Assembly: GCA_023259235.1 (NCBI GenBank)
Contig: JAHFQQ010000014.1
Span: 11,165-21,822, forward strand
Source: Polaromonas sp.
GTDB lineage: Bacteria; Pseudomonadota; Gammaproteobacteria; Burkholderiales; Burkholderiaceae_C
Direction: 5' to 3'
DNA: 10,658 bases
Positions 4,720-10,658 of the stretch are shown here, in pieces. Positions within the stretch are counted from its first letter, which is position 1, and every line of letters begins with the position of its first letter. Made by a program: the position numbers and the translations under genes. Under the pieces are notes generated by a model. It saw only the letters and a program-made list of their open reading frames with translations, was not told the origin of the DNA and did not search any database.

Positions 4720-6684
4720 TTACTCCGGACGAACGCCCGTCGTCGCCGGCAGCCCAATCACATCGGCTGCGCGGCGCGGCTTGCCAATCGGCGCGCCGGC
4801 AAGCCCTTTTTTCACCGCGGCCATGTCTTCCTCGCTCGGGTATTGGCCCAGCAACATGTAGTCGAATACGCGCCGCGCGATGGGCGCGGCCGCGCCCGCA
4901 CCCCATCCTGCGTTTTCCACAATCACGGCCAGGGCGATCTTGGGGTCGTCGGCTGGCGCAAACGCGATATAGAGCGCGTGGTCGCGCTGGTGCTCCTCCA
5001 TCCGCGCCTTGTTGTATTTTTCTTTCTGGCCGATGGTCACGGCCTGGGCCGTGCCGGTTTTGCCGCCGCTCAGGTAGCCTGCTCCGGCAAACACCCTGGC
5101 CGAGGTGCCCACCTGGGTGACGCCGACCATCGCCTTGCGCACAATGGCCACGTTCTCGGGCTTGTAGCCCAGGTCTTGCGGCGGATCCGCCGGTAGCGGG
5201 TGCAGTGCGTGCGTCACCGGATCCTGCGTGCCAAGCACCAGACGCGGCGTGTGCTTGATGCCGTTGTTGGCCAGTATGGCGGTGGCCTGCGCCAATTGCA
5301 GCATCGTGAAACTGTTGTAGCCCTGGCCGATGCCCAGCGAGATGGTTTCGCCGGGAAACCATTTTTTCTGTGCCGGGTTTTTATAATAGCCCCGTTTCCA
5401 GGCCTGGCTGGGCAGCACGCCGCGCACTTCGCCGCTAATGTTGATGCCCGTGATCTGGCCAAAGCCAAGCGGCTTCATGAAGTCGTGCATCGTATCGACG
5501 CCCAGTTCGTTGGCCAGCGAGTAGAAATACGCGTTGCTCGATTCGACAATGGCGCGGTTCATGTCCATGATGCCGCCGCGCTCGTTCTCCGGACTGCCGA
5601 AGCGGCGGCCGCCAAACATGAAGTAGCCCGGATCATTGATCAGCGTCGTGGCCGAGCGTGTCCCGGTTTCCAGCGCGGCAAGCGCCATGAATGGCTTGTA
5701 GGTTGAGCCCGGCGGATAGGTGCCGCGCAGCGCCCGATTGAGCAACGGCTTGTCAATCGATTCATTGAGCGCCTGCCAGCTCTCCTGATCAATGCCATCG
5801 ACAAAAAGGTTCGGATCGAAAGTCGGCTTGCTCACGAACGCCAGCACGTCGCCGGTTTTCGGGTCCAGTGCCACCAGGGCGCCGCGCCGCTCGCCAAACA
5901 TGTCCTCGACCAGCTTTTGCAGGCCGATGTCCAGCGCCAGCATGACCGTGGCGCCCGGCGTGGCCGGGTTGTTGGCCAGCTTGCGCACAGCGCGGCCACC
6001 TGCCGAAGTTTCCATCCGCTCGACACCGGTGGTGCCATGCAGCTCTTGCTCGAAACTCTGCTCGACCCCGAGCTTGCCGATGTAGTCGGTGCCGCGGTAA
6101 TTGCCGGCGTCATCGCCAGCCTCGATATCGTCTTTTTCGGTCTGGTTGATGCGGCCGATGTAGCCCACCACGTGACTGGCCAGCTCGCCGTTGGGGTAGC
6201 TGCGGAACAGCCGCGCCTTGATATCCACGCCCGGAAAACGAAAACGCTGCGCTGCGAAACGGGCGACTTCCTCGTCGGTCAGGCGCGTGCGAATCGGCAG
6301 CGACTCAAAATTCTTTGCCTCCTCACGCAGGCGCTTGAAGCGCCGCTTGTCGCGCGGCTGGATATCCACCACCTTTTCCAGAGCAGCAATGGTTTCGTCC
6401 AGATCAACGACCCTGGAGGGCGTGATTTCCAGGGTGTACGCGGAGTAGTTGGTTGCCAGCACCACGCCGTTGCGATCCAGAATCAGCCCGCGGTTGGGCA
6501 CGATCGGGACGACGGCGGTGCGGTTGTTTTCCGCCTGCTCGCTCAGGTCGGCGTGGCGATAAACCTGCAGATACACCAGGCGCGCGGCCAGCAACGCAAA
6601 CGCGCAAAACACTGCCAGACTCGCCACCAGGACACGGGTGCGAAAACGGGACAGGTCGGCTTTGACGTTTCGCAGTTCAGTCAT
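4720..6684 (-). CDS. mrdA: Penicillin-binding protein 2 (elongation peptidoglycan DD-transpeptidase)
   Basis: The 654-residue protein cross-links peptidoglycan in the Rod elongation complex. It has a short cytoplasmic N-terminus, one membrane anchor (about residues 17-38), the class B PBP dimerisation region with NRGLILDRNG (64-73), and the transpeptidase domain with all three motifs: STYK (327-330, acyl-enzyme Ser327), SSN (382-384) and KTGTAQ (542-547). The start MTELRNV fits the family, although no clear Shine-Dalgarno precedes it; GGTC-GCAC-GACC, a small hairpin, abuts the ATG. It is the last gene of the leftward mreBCD-mrdA cluster, set apart from mreD by 175 bp of structured repeat DNA, so it may be partly uncoupled from mreBCD. 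RodA, its glycosyltransferase partner, is commonly encoded next but is not found here. The stop overlaps the edge of repeat copy 1. Confidence 0.97.
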   Translation of the reverse strand: MTELRNVKADLSRFRTRVLVASLAVFCAFALLAARLVYLQVYRHADLSEQAENNRTAVVPIVPNRGLILDRNGVVLATNYSAYTLEITPSRVVDLDETIAALEKVVDIQPRDKRRFKRLREEAKNFESLPIRTRLTDEEVARFAAQRFRFPGVDIKARLFRSYPNGELASHVVGYIGRINQTEKDDIEAGDDAGNYRGTDYIGKLGVEQSFEQELHGTTGVERMETSAGGRAVRKLANNPATPGATVMLALDIGLQKLVEDMFGERRGALVALDPKTGDVLAFVSKPTFDPNLFVDGIDQESWQALNESIDKPLLNRALRGTYPPGSTYKPFMALAALETGTRSATTLINDPGYFMFGGRRFGSPENERGGIMDMNRAIVESSNAYFYSLANELGVDTMHDFMKPLGFGQITGINISGEVRGVLPSQAWKRGYYKNPAQKKWFPGETISLGIGQGYNSFTMLQLAQATAILANNGIKHTPRLVLGTQDPVTHALHPLPADPPQDLGYKPENVAIVRKAMVGVTQVGTSARVFAGAGYLSGGKTGTAQAVTIGQKEKYNKARMEEHQRDHALYIAFAPADDPKIALAVIVENAGWGAGAAAPIARRVFDYMLLGQYPSEEDMAAVKKGLAGAPIGKPRRAADVIGLPATTGVRPE

Positions 6685-6859
6685 GGTCGTGCGACCCGAG
6701 CGCAGGAAAAAGGTGCCCCAATCCCGTCAGGGACGCCGAGGCGATGCGAAGCGAGTCGCAAAGGCCAGCAGGGGCTGCGGAACCGGCTCAGCCGGGCCGC
6801 AGGCGCAGCGGCCCCCCGGGGGGGCAGGAAGTTACACGAAGTGAACGACCGTGGGGCCG
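6685..6859. repeat. Structured spacer between mreD and mrdA carrying G/C-run repeat copy 2 (6792-6858)
   Basis: The repeat copy runs from CCGGGCCGC (6792-6800) through GCCCCCC/GGGGGGGC (6811-6825, nearly loopless palindrome), AGTTACACGAAGTGAACGAC and GTGGGGCC, ending next to the mreD stop. Block order matches copy 1 at 4642-4719. Just left is CCGGC-TCA-GCCGG (6783-6795), another perfect hairpin. No coding sequence is seen. On the leftward operon transcript this spacer would form strong hairpins without a U-run. Confidence 0.6.
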
Positions 6860-7378
6860 TCATAAAGGACGATTTTCATCCGGGTCGGGCGCGCGGCGCT
6901 GCGGCGCCAGCAACAACACGCTTGCCACGGGCCACAGCAGCGCCTCGCCCAGCGGCGCCAGCAGCATGATCCAGCCCGGGAAAATGCCGCCGCCGATCAT
7001 GCGGATGATGAATTCCACGCCATGCGCCACCGCAAACAATGGCAGCACCTGCAAGGCCTGCGACGGCACCGTGAACCAGAGCAGGCGACGATGGATCAAG
7101 GCGGCAAAAAAACTCAATGCGGTGTAGGAAAGCGCATGCTGGCCGAGCAGGGACGACTGCTGCACATCCATGACCAGGCCAAACATGAAGGCCAGGCCAA
7201 TACCAATGCGCAACGGCTGATGCACATTCCAGAAAACCAGCACCAGCACCAGGAAATCGGGCATCCAGGGCACGCGTCCAAGCGGCAGCATGTTCAGCAG
7301 CAGCGCCACGATCAGGCTGGCCCAAATAAACAACGGATTGGCGGGCAACAGCAGTTGCTGGCCGGAGCGCATGATCAT
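6860..7378 (-). CDS. mreD: Rod shape-determining protein MreD
   Basis: The 172-residue integral membrane protein has five or six hydrophobic segments (about 15-33, 40-51, 57-72, 83-97, 107-126 and 135-158) and a short polar tail. The conserved PDFLVLVLVFW stretch (40-50) and GLVMDVQQSSLLGQHALSY (67-85), the MreD signature G-x3-D-x6-LG-x2, identify the family. MreD sits in the inner membrane with MreC and helps couple MreB filaments to PBP2/RodA. The ATG at 7378 overlaps the mreC stop in an ATGA junction, which implies translational coupling; a second ATG at 7372 is possible. Length is normal. The stop directly meets repeat copy 2. Confidence 0.95.
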   Translation of the reverse strand: MIMRSGQQLLLPANPLFIWASLIVALLLNMLPLGRVPWMPDFLVLVLVFWNVHQPLRIGIGLAFMFGLVMDVQQSSLLGQHALSYTALSFFAALIHRRLLWFTVPSQALQVLPLFAVAHGVEFIIRMIGGGIFPGWIMLLAPLGEALLWPVASVLLLAPQRRAPDPDENRPL

Positions 7379-8295
7379 TTGACGGCCCCTTTCCTGGCAA
7401 CCGCTGGCGCCGCATCGACGCCCGGCCGCTGCGGGATCTGGCCGGAAACGGGCTTGACCACAATCACATGGCGCGCACCGGCCACGAGCGCCAGCGGTGT
7501 GCAGTAAATCCTGGCGAAGGCCGAGTCGGCGTGAGGCTCGATCCGGCTGATTCTGGCAACCGGCATGCCGGCCGGGTAAACGCCATCGACCCCACTGGTG
7601 GTCAGCAGGTCGCCTGCCTGCACGTCAGAGTTGCTGCCCATGAAGCGCAACTCCATTGCCCCGCCCGAACTCGATGCTTCGCCAAAGGCCACGCTGCGCA
7701 CCCCGGTGCGAACATTGAGCACGGGGATGGCCAGATCGCGGTCTGTCACCAGCGTCACTTCGCTGACCAGCGGATGCACGCGGGTGACCTGTCCCAGCAC
7801 GCCCGACTCATCCAGTACGGGCGAGGCGAGGTCCACTCCCTGGAGCAGGCCCTTGTCGATGATGACCTTGCGGGTATAAGGGTCGGCAGCGTCGTACAGG
7901 ACTTCGGCCGTCATGACCGCTGTGGCGAGTTGCTCACGCAGGCCCAGCAGCTTTCGCAGGCGGTTGTTCTCCAGCGTCAATTGCTCAACCTGGCCGGCGC
8001 GCAGCGACTGCAGCGCCAGTTTTCGGCTCGCCATCTCGCTGTTCGATTCAGCCTGGTTCAGGCGGGTGAAATAGTCGCTGGCGCCTTTGATGGCCTGCAC
8101 CGGCTGCAAGGCCAGCCACTGCACCGGGTACAGCGCGGTGGCCAGCGCCGCGCGCACCGGCTGGGTGATGCCAAAGCGCGTGTCGGCCACCATCAGGAAA
8201 AACGAAAGGGCGCTGAAGAACAGCAGCTTGGACAGCGCCGACGGCCCCTGCTTGAAAAAGGGCGGCGGGGATCTGTCGATGGTTCCCAGGGTCAT
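7375..8295 (-). CDS. mreC: Rod shape-determining protein MreC
   Basis: The 306-residue bitopic protein has a short cytoplasmic N-terminus with the MreC start pattern LGTIDRSPPPFFKQGPS (residues 3-19), one membrane segment (about 22-37), a helical coiled-coil stretch (about 75-120) and the periplasmic beta-barrel domain with GDLLTTSGVDGVYPAGMPVA (228-247). It links MreB to periplasmic PBP2 and can activate it. The start is fixed by the conserved N-terminus; no Shine-Dalgarno is visible upstream of it. The gene lies 80 bp after mreB and overlaps mreD by four bases. The C-terminus carries a short Ala/Pro/Lys tail (about 288-306), typical of the variable end in this group. Confidence 0.96.
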   Translation of the reverse strand: MTLGTIDRSPPPFFKQGPSALSKLLFFSALSFFLMVADTRFGITQPVRAALATALYPVQWLALQPVQAIKGASDYFTRLNQAESNSEMASRKLALQSLRAGQVEQLTLENNRLRKLLGLREQLATAVMTAEVLYDAADPYTRKVIIDKGLLQGVDLASPVLDESGVLGQVTRVHPLVSEVTLVTDRDLAIPVLNVRTGVRSVAFGEASSSGGAMELRFMGSNSDVQAGDLLTTSGVDGVYPAGMPVARISRIEPHADSAFARIYCTPLALVAGARHVIVVKPVSGQIPQRPGVDAAPAVARKGAVK

Positions 8296-8375
8296 GGCGC
8301 GCTGTCAGACTGGTTCCACTTCGGGTCCCAAGCGTGCGGCATGAAAGGCGGCGTGAACAAAGTCGTGGCCGGGGC

Positions 8376-9419
8376 TTATTCCGAGGTGAAGATGGAGCCC
8401 ATCCGGTCCATGCGTTCCAGCGCCATGCCGCAGCCGCGCACCACGCAGGTCAGCGGATCTTCGGCCACCAGCACCGGCAAGCCGGTTTCCTCGGCCAGCA
8501 ACCGGTCGAGGTCGCGCAGCAGCGCGCCGCCGCCGGTAAGCATCATGCCGCGCTCGGCGATGTCGGCGCCCAGTTCGGGCGGTGTTTGCTCCAGTGCATT
8601 TTTGACCGCGCTGACAATGTTGTTGAGCGGCTCGGTCAGGGCTTCAAGGATTTCATTGCTGGAAATCGTGAAACTGCGCGGCACGCCTTCGGAGAGGTTG
8701 CGGCCCTTGACTTCCATTTCGCGCACCTCGGAGCCGGGGAAGGCTGAGCCGATACTGTTCTTGATGGCTTCGGCCGTGGGCTCGCCGATCAGCATGCCGT
8801 AGTTGCGCCGGATGTAGTTGATGATGGCTTCATCAAAGCGGTCGCCGCCCACGCGCACGCTGCCTTTGTAGACCATGCCGCCAAGCGAGATCACGCCGAC
8901 CTCGGTGGTACCGCCGCCAATATCGACCACCATCGAACCACTGGCTTCGGAAACCGGCAGCCCCGCGCCGATGGCCGCGGCCATCGGCTCTTCAATCAGG
9001 TACACATCGCTGGCACCGGCTCCCAGGGCGCTTTCGCGGATGGCGCGGCGCTCGACCTGGGTGGAGCCACAGGGCACGCAGATGATGATGCGCGGGCTTG
9101 GCTTGAAGAAGCTGCGCGGATGCACCATCTTGATGAACTGCTTGAGCATTTGCTCGGTCACGGTAAAGTCGGCGATCACGCCGTCTTTCATCGGGCGGAT
9201 GGCTTCAATGTTGCCCGGCACCTTGCCGAGCATGGCCTTGGCTTCGCGGCCGACGGCCTGGATGGTTTTCTTGCCCTGCGGGCCACCCTCGTGGCGAATC
9301 GCCACCACGGAAGGCTCATTGAGCACAATGCCGCGGTCACGCACAAAAATCAGGGTGTTGGCAGTGCCAAGGTCAATCGCCAGATCGGTGGAAAAGTACC
9401 GACGGAATGATTCAAACAT
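8376..9419 (-). CDS. mreB: Rod shape-determining protein MreB (bacterial actin)
   Basis: The 347-residue ATP-binding actin homologue polymerises beneath the inner membrane and positions the elongation machinery. Visible motifs are the phosphate-1 loop DLGTANT (16-22), CVPCGST (114-120), the phosphate-2 loop DIGGGTTE (166-173) and the adenosine motif LTGGGALL (294-301). The N-terminus MFESFRRYFS supplies an amphipathic membrane-binding helix. Length is that of the family. A weak GGA lies about 9 nt before the ATG. It is first in the mreB-mreC-mreD-mrdA cluster and diverges from gatC, so the cluster promoter should lie in 9420-9725; a TATAAG on the minus strand (plus positions 9467-9472) about 48 bp before the ATG is the best -10 candidate. 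Confidence 0.98.
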   Translation of the reverse strand: MFESFRRYFSTDLAIDLGTANTLIFVRDRGIVLNEPSVVAIRHEGGPQGKKTIQAVGREAKAMLGKVPGNIEAIRPMKDGVIADFTVTEQMLKQFIKMVHPRSFFKPSPRIIICVPCGSTQVERRAIRESALGAGASDVYLIEEPMAAAIGAGLPVSEASGSMVVDIGGGTTEVGVISLGGMVYKGSVRVGGDRFDEAIINYIRRNYGMLIGEPTAEAIKNSIGSAFPGSEVREMEVKGRNLSEGVPRSFTISSNEILEALTEPLNNIVSAVKNALEQTPPELGADIAERGMMLTGGGALLRDLDRLLAEETGLPVLVAEDPLTCVVRGCGMALERMDRMGSIFTSE

Positions 9420-9504
9420 TTGCAGGAGTCCGGTTTGGGCATGCGCAAGCTTCGTTGCACCATCGCCTTATATGATGAGCCAATAATGAGGAGGCAAAAG
9501 CAAA

Positions 9505-9576
9505 ATGGGTCAGGGCCTTCTGAAACCCGGTTTTCCGGCACCTGAAAAGCGCCCAAAAGCGTGCATCCGGCCCTGA
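9505..9576 (+). CDS. Possible 23-codon leader ORF upstream of gatC
   Basis: ATG 9505 is preceded by a perfect AGGAGG (9489-9494), 10 nt away, and reads MGQGLLKPGF... with many Pro, Lys and Arg residues before TGA at 9574-9576. The Shine-Dalgarno is better than those of gatC, mreC or mrdA in this window. A rightward -10-like TATGAT lies 29 nt upstream of the start codon. Against it: no homologue is known to me, the spacing is slightly long, and there is no run of one amino acid that would suggest classical attenuation. It could be a leader peptide for gatCA or chance. Confidence 0.3.
   Translation: MGQGLLKPGFPAPEKRPKACIRP
9510..9576. repeat. 8-bp inverted repeat enclosing the small ORF
   Basis: TCAGGGCC (9510-9517) and GGCCCTGA (9569-9576) pair perfectly across 51 nt and can extend by AAAT/ATTT with a small bulge. 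An inner CCGG-TTTT-CCGG (9527-9538) could form a second hairpin. No U-run follows. Confidence 0.45.
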
Positions 9577-9610
9577 TTTCACAGCAAAGGCAGGATAATA
9601 ACGCATCCGC

Positions 9611-9630
9611 TGTGAGCTCATGAGCCCACA
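9611..9630. repeat. 20-bp imperfect palindrome in the mreB/gatC region
   Basis: TGTGAGCTCA meets TGAGCCCACA with nine of ten base pairs complementary and no spacer. The symmetry and length resemble a homodimer operator. It lies about 95 bp before gatC and 190 bp from mreB. The binding protein is unknown. Confidence 0.45.
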
Positions 9631-9725
9631 AGGCTGGTTTTTCAGCTTTACACCTGGTTTCAACGCCGGATCCTGCCCAGCCCCCAAGACCTCATTTTTT
9701 ATTCCGAACTGCTTTATTAACGCCT

Positions 9726-10025
9726 ATGGCCCTGACATCCCAAGACATCGCGCGTATCGCCAACCTGGCACGGCTGGAGTTGCGTCCCGACGAAGCCGCG
9801 CACACGCTGCGCCAACTCAATGAATTTTTCGCCCTGGTGGCGCAGATGGATGCCGTCAACACCGACGGCGTGGAGCCGCTGGCCCATCCGGCTGCCGTGC
9901 TGGGCGAGGTTGCGTTGCGCCTGCGCGAGGACATCGCCAGCGAGCCCGACCAGCGCGAAGCCAGCCAGGTCAGCGCGCCTGCCGTCGAGCGCGGCCTCTT
10001 CCTCGTGCCGAAAGTGATCGAATGA
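9726..10025 (+). CDS. gatC: Asp/Glu-tRNA amidotransferase subunit C
   Basis: The 99-residue protein has the GatC pattern: an N-terminal helix with DIARIANLARLEL (residues 7-19), a second helix with LNEFFALVAQMDAVNT (30-45), GVEPLAHP (48-55), LREDIASEPD near 67-76 and the C-terminal LFLVPKVIE. GatC wraps around and stabilises the GatA-GatB interface of the GatCAB complex, which converts misacylated Glu-tRNA(Gln) and Asp-tRNA(Asn) to the correct amides. Length is normal. No strong Shine-Dalgarno precedes the ATG. It is joined to gatA by a four-base ATGA overlap, implying coupled translation; gatB is expected to the right of the window. Confidence 0.95.
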   Translation: MALTSQDIARIANLARLELRPDEAAHTLRQLNEFFALVAQMDAVNTDGVEPLAHPAAVLGEVALRLREDIASEPDQREASQVSAPAVERGLFLVPKVIE

Positions 10026-10658
10026 GCAGCACCCTTTACCCCGACCTGCACGAGCTCGGTGTCGCCCAGTTGGCCGCCAGGCTGGCCGCCCGCGAAGTCT
10101 CCAGTGTCGAAGTCACGCAGCATTTCCTTAACCGCATCCGGCAGCATGACAGCCTTGGGGCCTTCCTCGCCACCAACGCCGACGTCTCGCTGGCGCAGGC
10201 CAGGACCGCCGACGCACGGCTGGCCGCCGGGGAACGAACGCCGCTGCTGGGCGTGCCGCTGGCGCACAAGGATGTGTTCGTGACCCGCGACTTCCCGACC
10301 ACCGCGGGCTCGAAAATGCTGGAAAACTACCGCAGCCCGTTTGATGCCACCGTGGTCAGCAAGCTGGGCGTGGCAACAGGCGGCGCCGGCATGGTGACCC
10401 TGGGCAAGCTCAATTGCGACGAGTTCGCCATGGGCTCGGGCAGCGACAACAGCGCCTGGCAGCCAGTGCGCAACCCCTGGGACCCGAGCCGCGTACCTGG
10501 CGGCTCCTCGGGTGGCTCGGCGGCGGCGGTGGCGGCGCGGCTGCTGCCCGCGGCCACCGGCACCGACACCGGCGGCTCGATTCGCCAGCCGGCGTCGCTC
10601 AGCGGCATCACCGGCATCAAGCCGACCTACGGCCGCTGCTCACGCTACGGCATGGTGG
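10022..10658 (+). CDS. gatA: Asp/Glu-tRNA amidotransferase subunit A, 5' part (runs off window)
   Basis: The first 212 residues of an amidase-signature protein are present; the family is about 480-500 residues, so over half is missing to the right. GatA releases ammonia from glutamine or asparagine and passes it to GatB. The Ser-cisSer-Lys triad is complete: Lys83 in GVPLAHKDVF, cis-Ser162 in PGGSSGGS, and nucleophile Ser186 in TDTGGSIRQP. The Lys-to-cisSer distance is 79 residues against 75 in Staphylococcus aureus GatA; the extra residues seem to fall in the SKLGVATGGAGMVTLGK loop (about 113-129). The start is set by the ATGA overlap with gatC and by the family-typical N-terminus. Confidence 0.97.
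   Translation, partial: MSSTLYPDLHELGVAQLAARLAAREVSSVEVTQHFLNRIRQHDSLGAFLATNADVSLAQARTADARLAAGERTPLLGVPLAHKDVFVTRDFPTTAGSKMLENYRSPFDATVVSKLGVATGGAGMVTLGKLNCDEFAMGSGSDNSAWQPVRNPWDPSRVPGGSSGGSAAAVAARLLPAATGTDTGGSIRQPASLSGITGIKPTYGRCSRYGMV

Larger units (their letters stand above)
9420..9725. promoter_or_regulatory. Divergent control region between mreB and gatC
   Basis: This 306-bp interval contains overlapping -10-like elements on opposite strands within 9467-9476: TATAAG leftward for mreB and TATGAT rightward. The only -35 I see for mreB is TTGCCT at 19-bp spacing, which is weak; none is convincing rightward. Further right lie a 23-codon ORF with a perfect AGGAGG, an 8-bp inverted repeat around it and a 20-bp palindrome, each listed separately. 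No intrinsic terminator is seen before gatC. Confidence 0.5.

Noticed and set aside
10134..10400. Insertion of about four residues in GatA between Lys83 and Ser162 as a sign of altered function
   Set aside because: The triad is intact and the loop is in a variable part of the amidase fold; likely lineage variation.
1..10658. CRISPR array, prophage, insertion sequence, tRNA or rRNA genes
   Set aside because: No regularly spaced repeats, transposase or integrase frames, or tRNA/rRNA features were seen on either strand.

Overview
The window reads as a chromosomal segment of a GC-rich betaproteobacterium, most likely Burkholderiales and probably Comamonadaceae (Rhodoferax-like). The evidence is the MreB, MreC, PBP2 and GatC/GatA sequence style, the divergent mreB/gatCA layout, the G/C-run intergenic repeats that I associate with that family, and a form II RuBisCO. 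The taxonomic call is inference from recognition; no search was run.

Left part (1-3742), carbon fixation. The 3' end of a LysR-type regulator resembling CbbR runs rightward. It is followed tail-to-tail by a leftward PPi-dependent phosphofructokinase gene (pfp). A 328-bp divergent control region separates pfp from a rightward, apparently monocistronic form II RuBisCO gene (cbbM). The control region holds a sigma70-like promoter for cbbM and a TNA-N8-TNA dyad centred about 65 bp upstream of the predicted start of transcription, which is where a LysR-type activator normally binds. Two other palindromes lie nearer pfp. No cbbQ, cbbO or other Calvin-cycle gene follows cbbM. A roughly 210-nt structured untranslated stretch follows instead and ends in a strong intrinsic terminator.

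Middle (3743-4719). A small TSUP/TauE-SafE (YfcA-like) permease gene runs rightward and converges on the morphogenesis cluster. The 119-bp gap contains a G/C-rich repeat.

Right part (4720-9419), cell shape. A leftward mreB-mreC-mreD-mrdA cluster encodes the actin-like filament, its periplasmic and membrane partners, and the elongation transpeptidase PBP2. A second copy of the G/C repeat sits inside the cluster between mreD and mrdA. The usual next gene, rodA, does not follow mrdA.

Far right (9420-10658). A 306-bp divergent region with overlapping candidate -10 elements, a 23-codon ORF and two inverted repeats leads to gatC and the 5' part of gatA, overlapping by ATGA. They encode two subunits of the amidotransferase that makes Gln-tRNA(Gln) and/or Asn-tRNA(Asn).

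Most genes are well-known families. The parts most worth follow-up are the pfp/cbbM pairing and its operator architecture, the structured RNA-like tail of cbbM, and the mreB-gatC leader.
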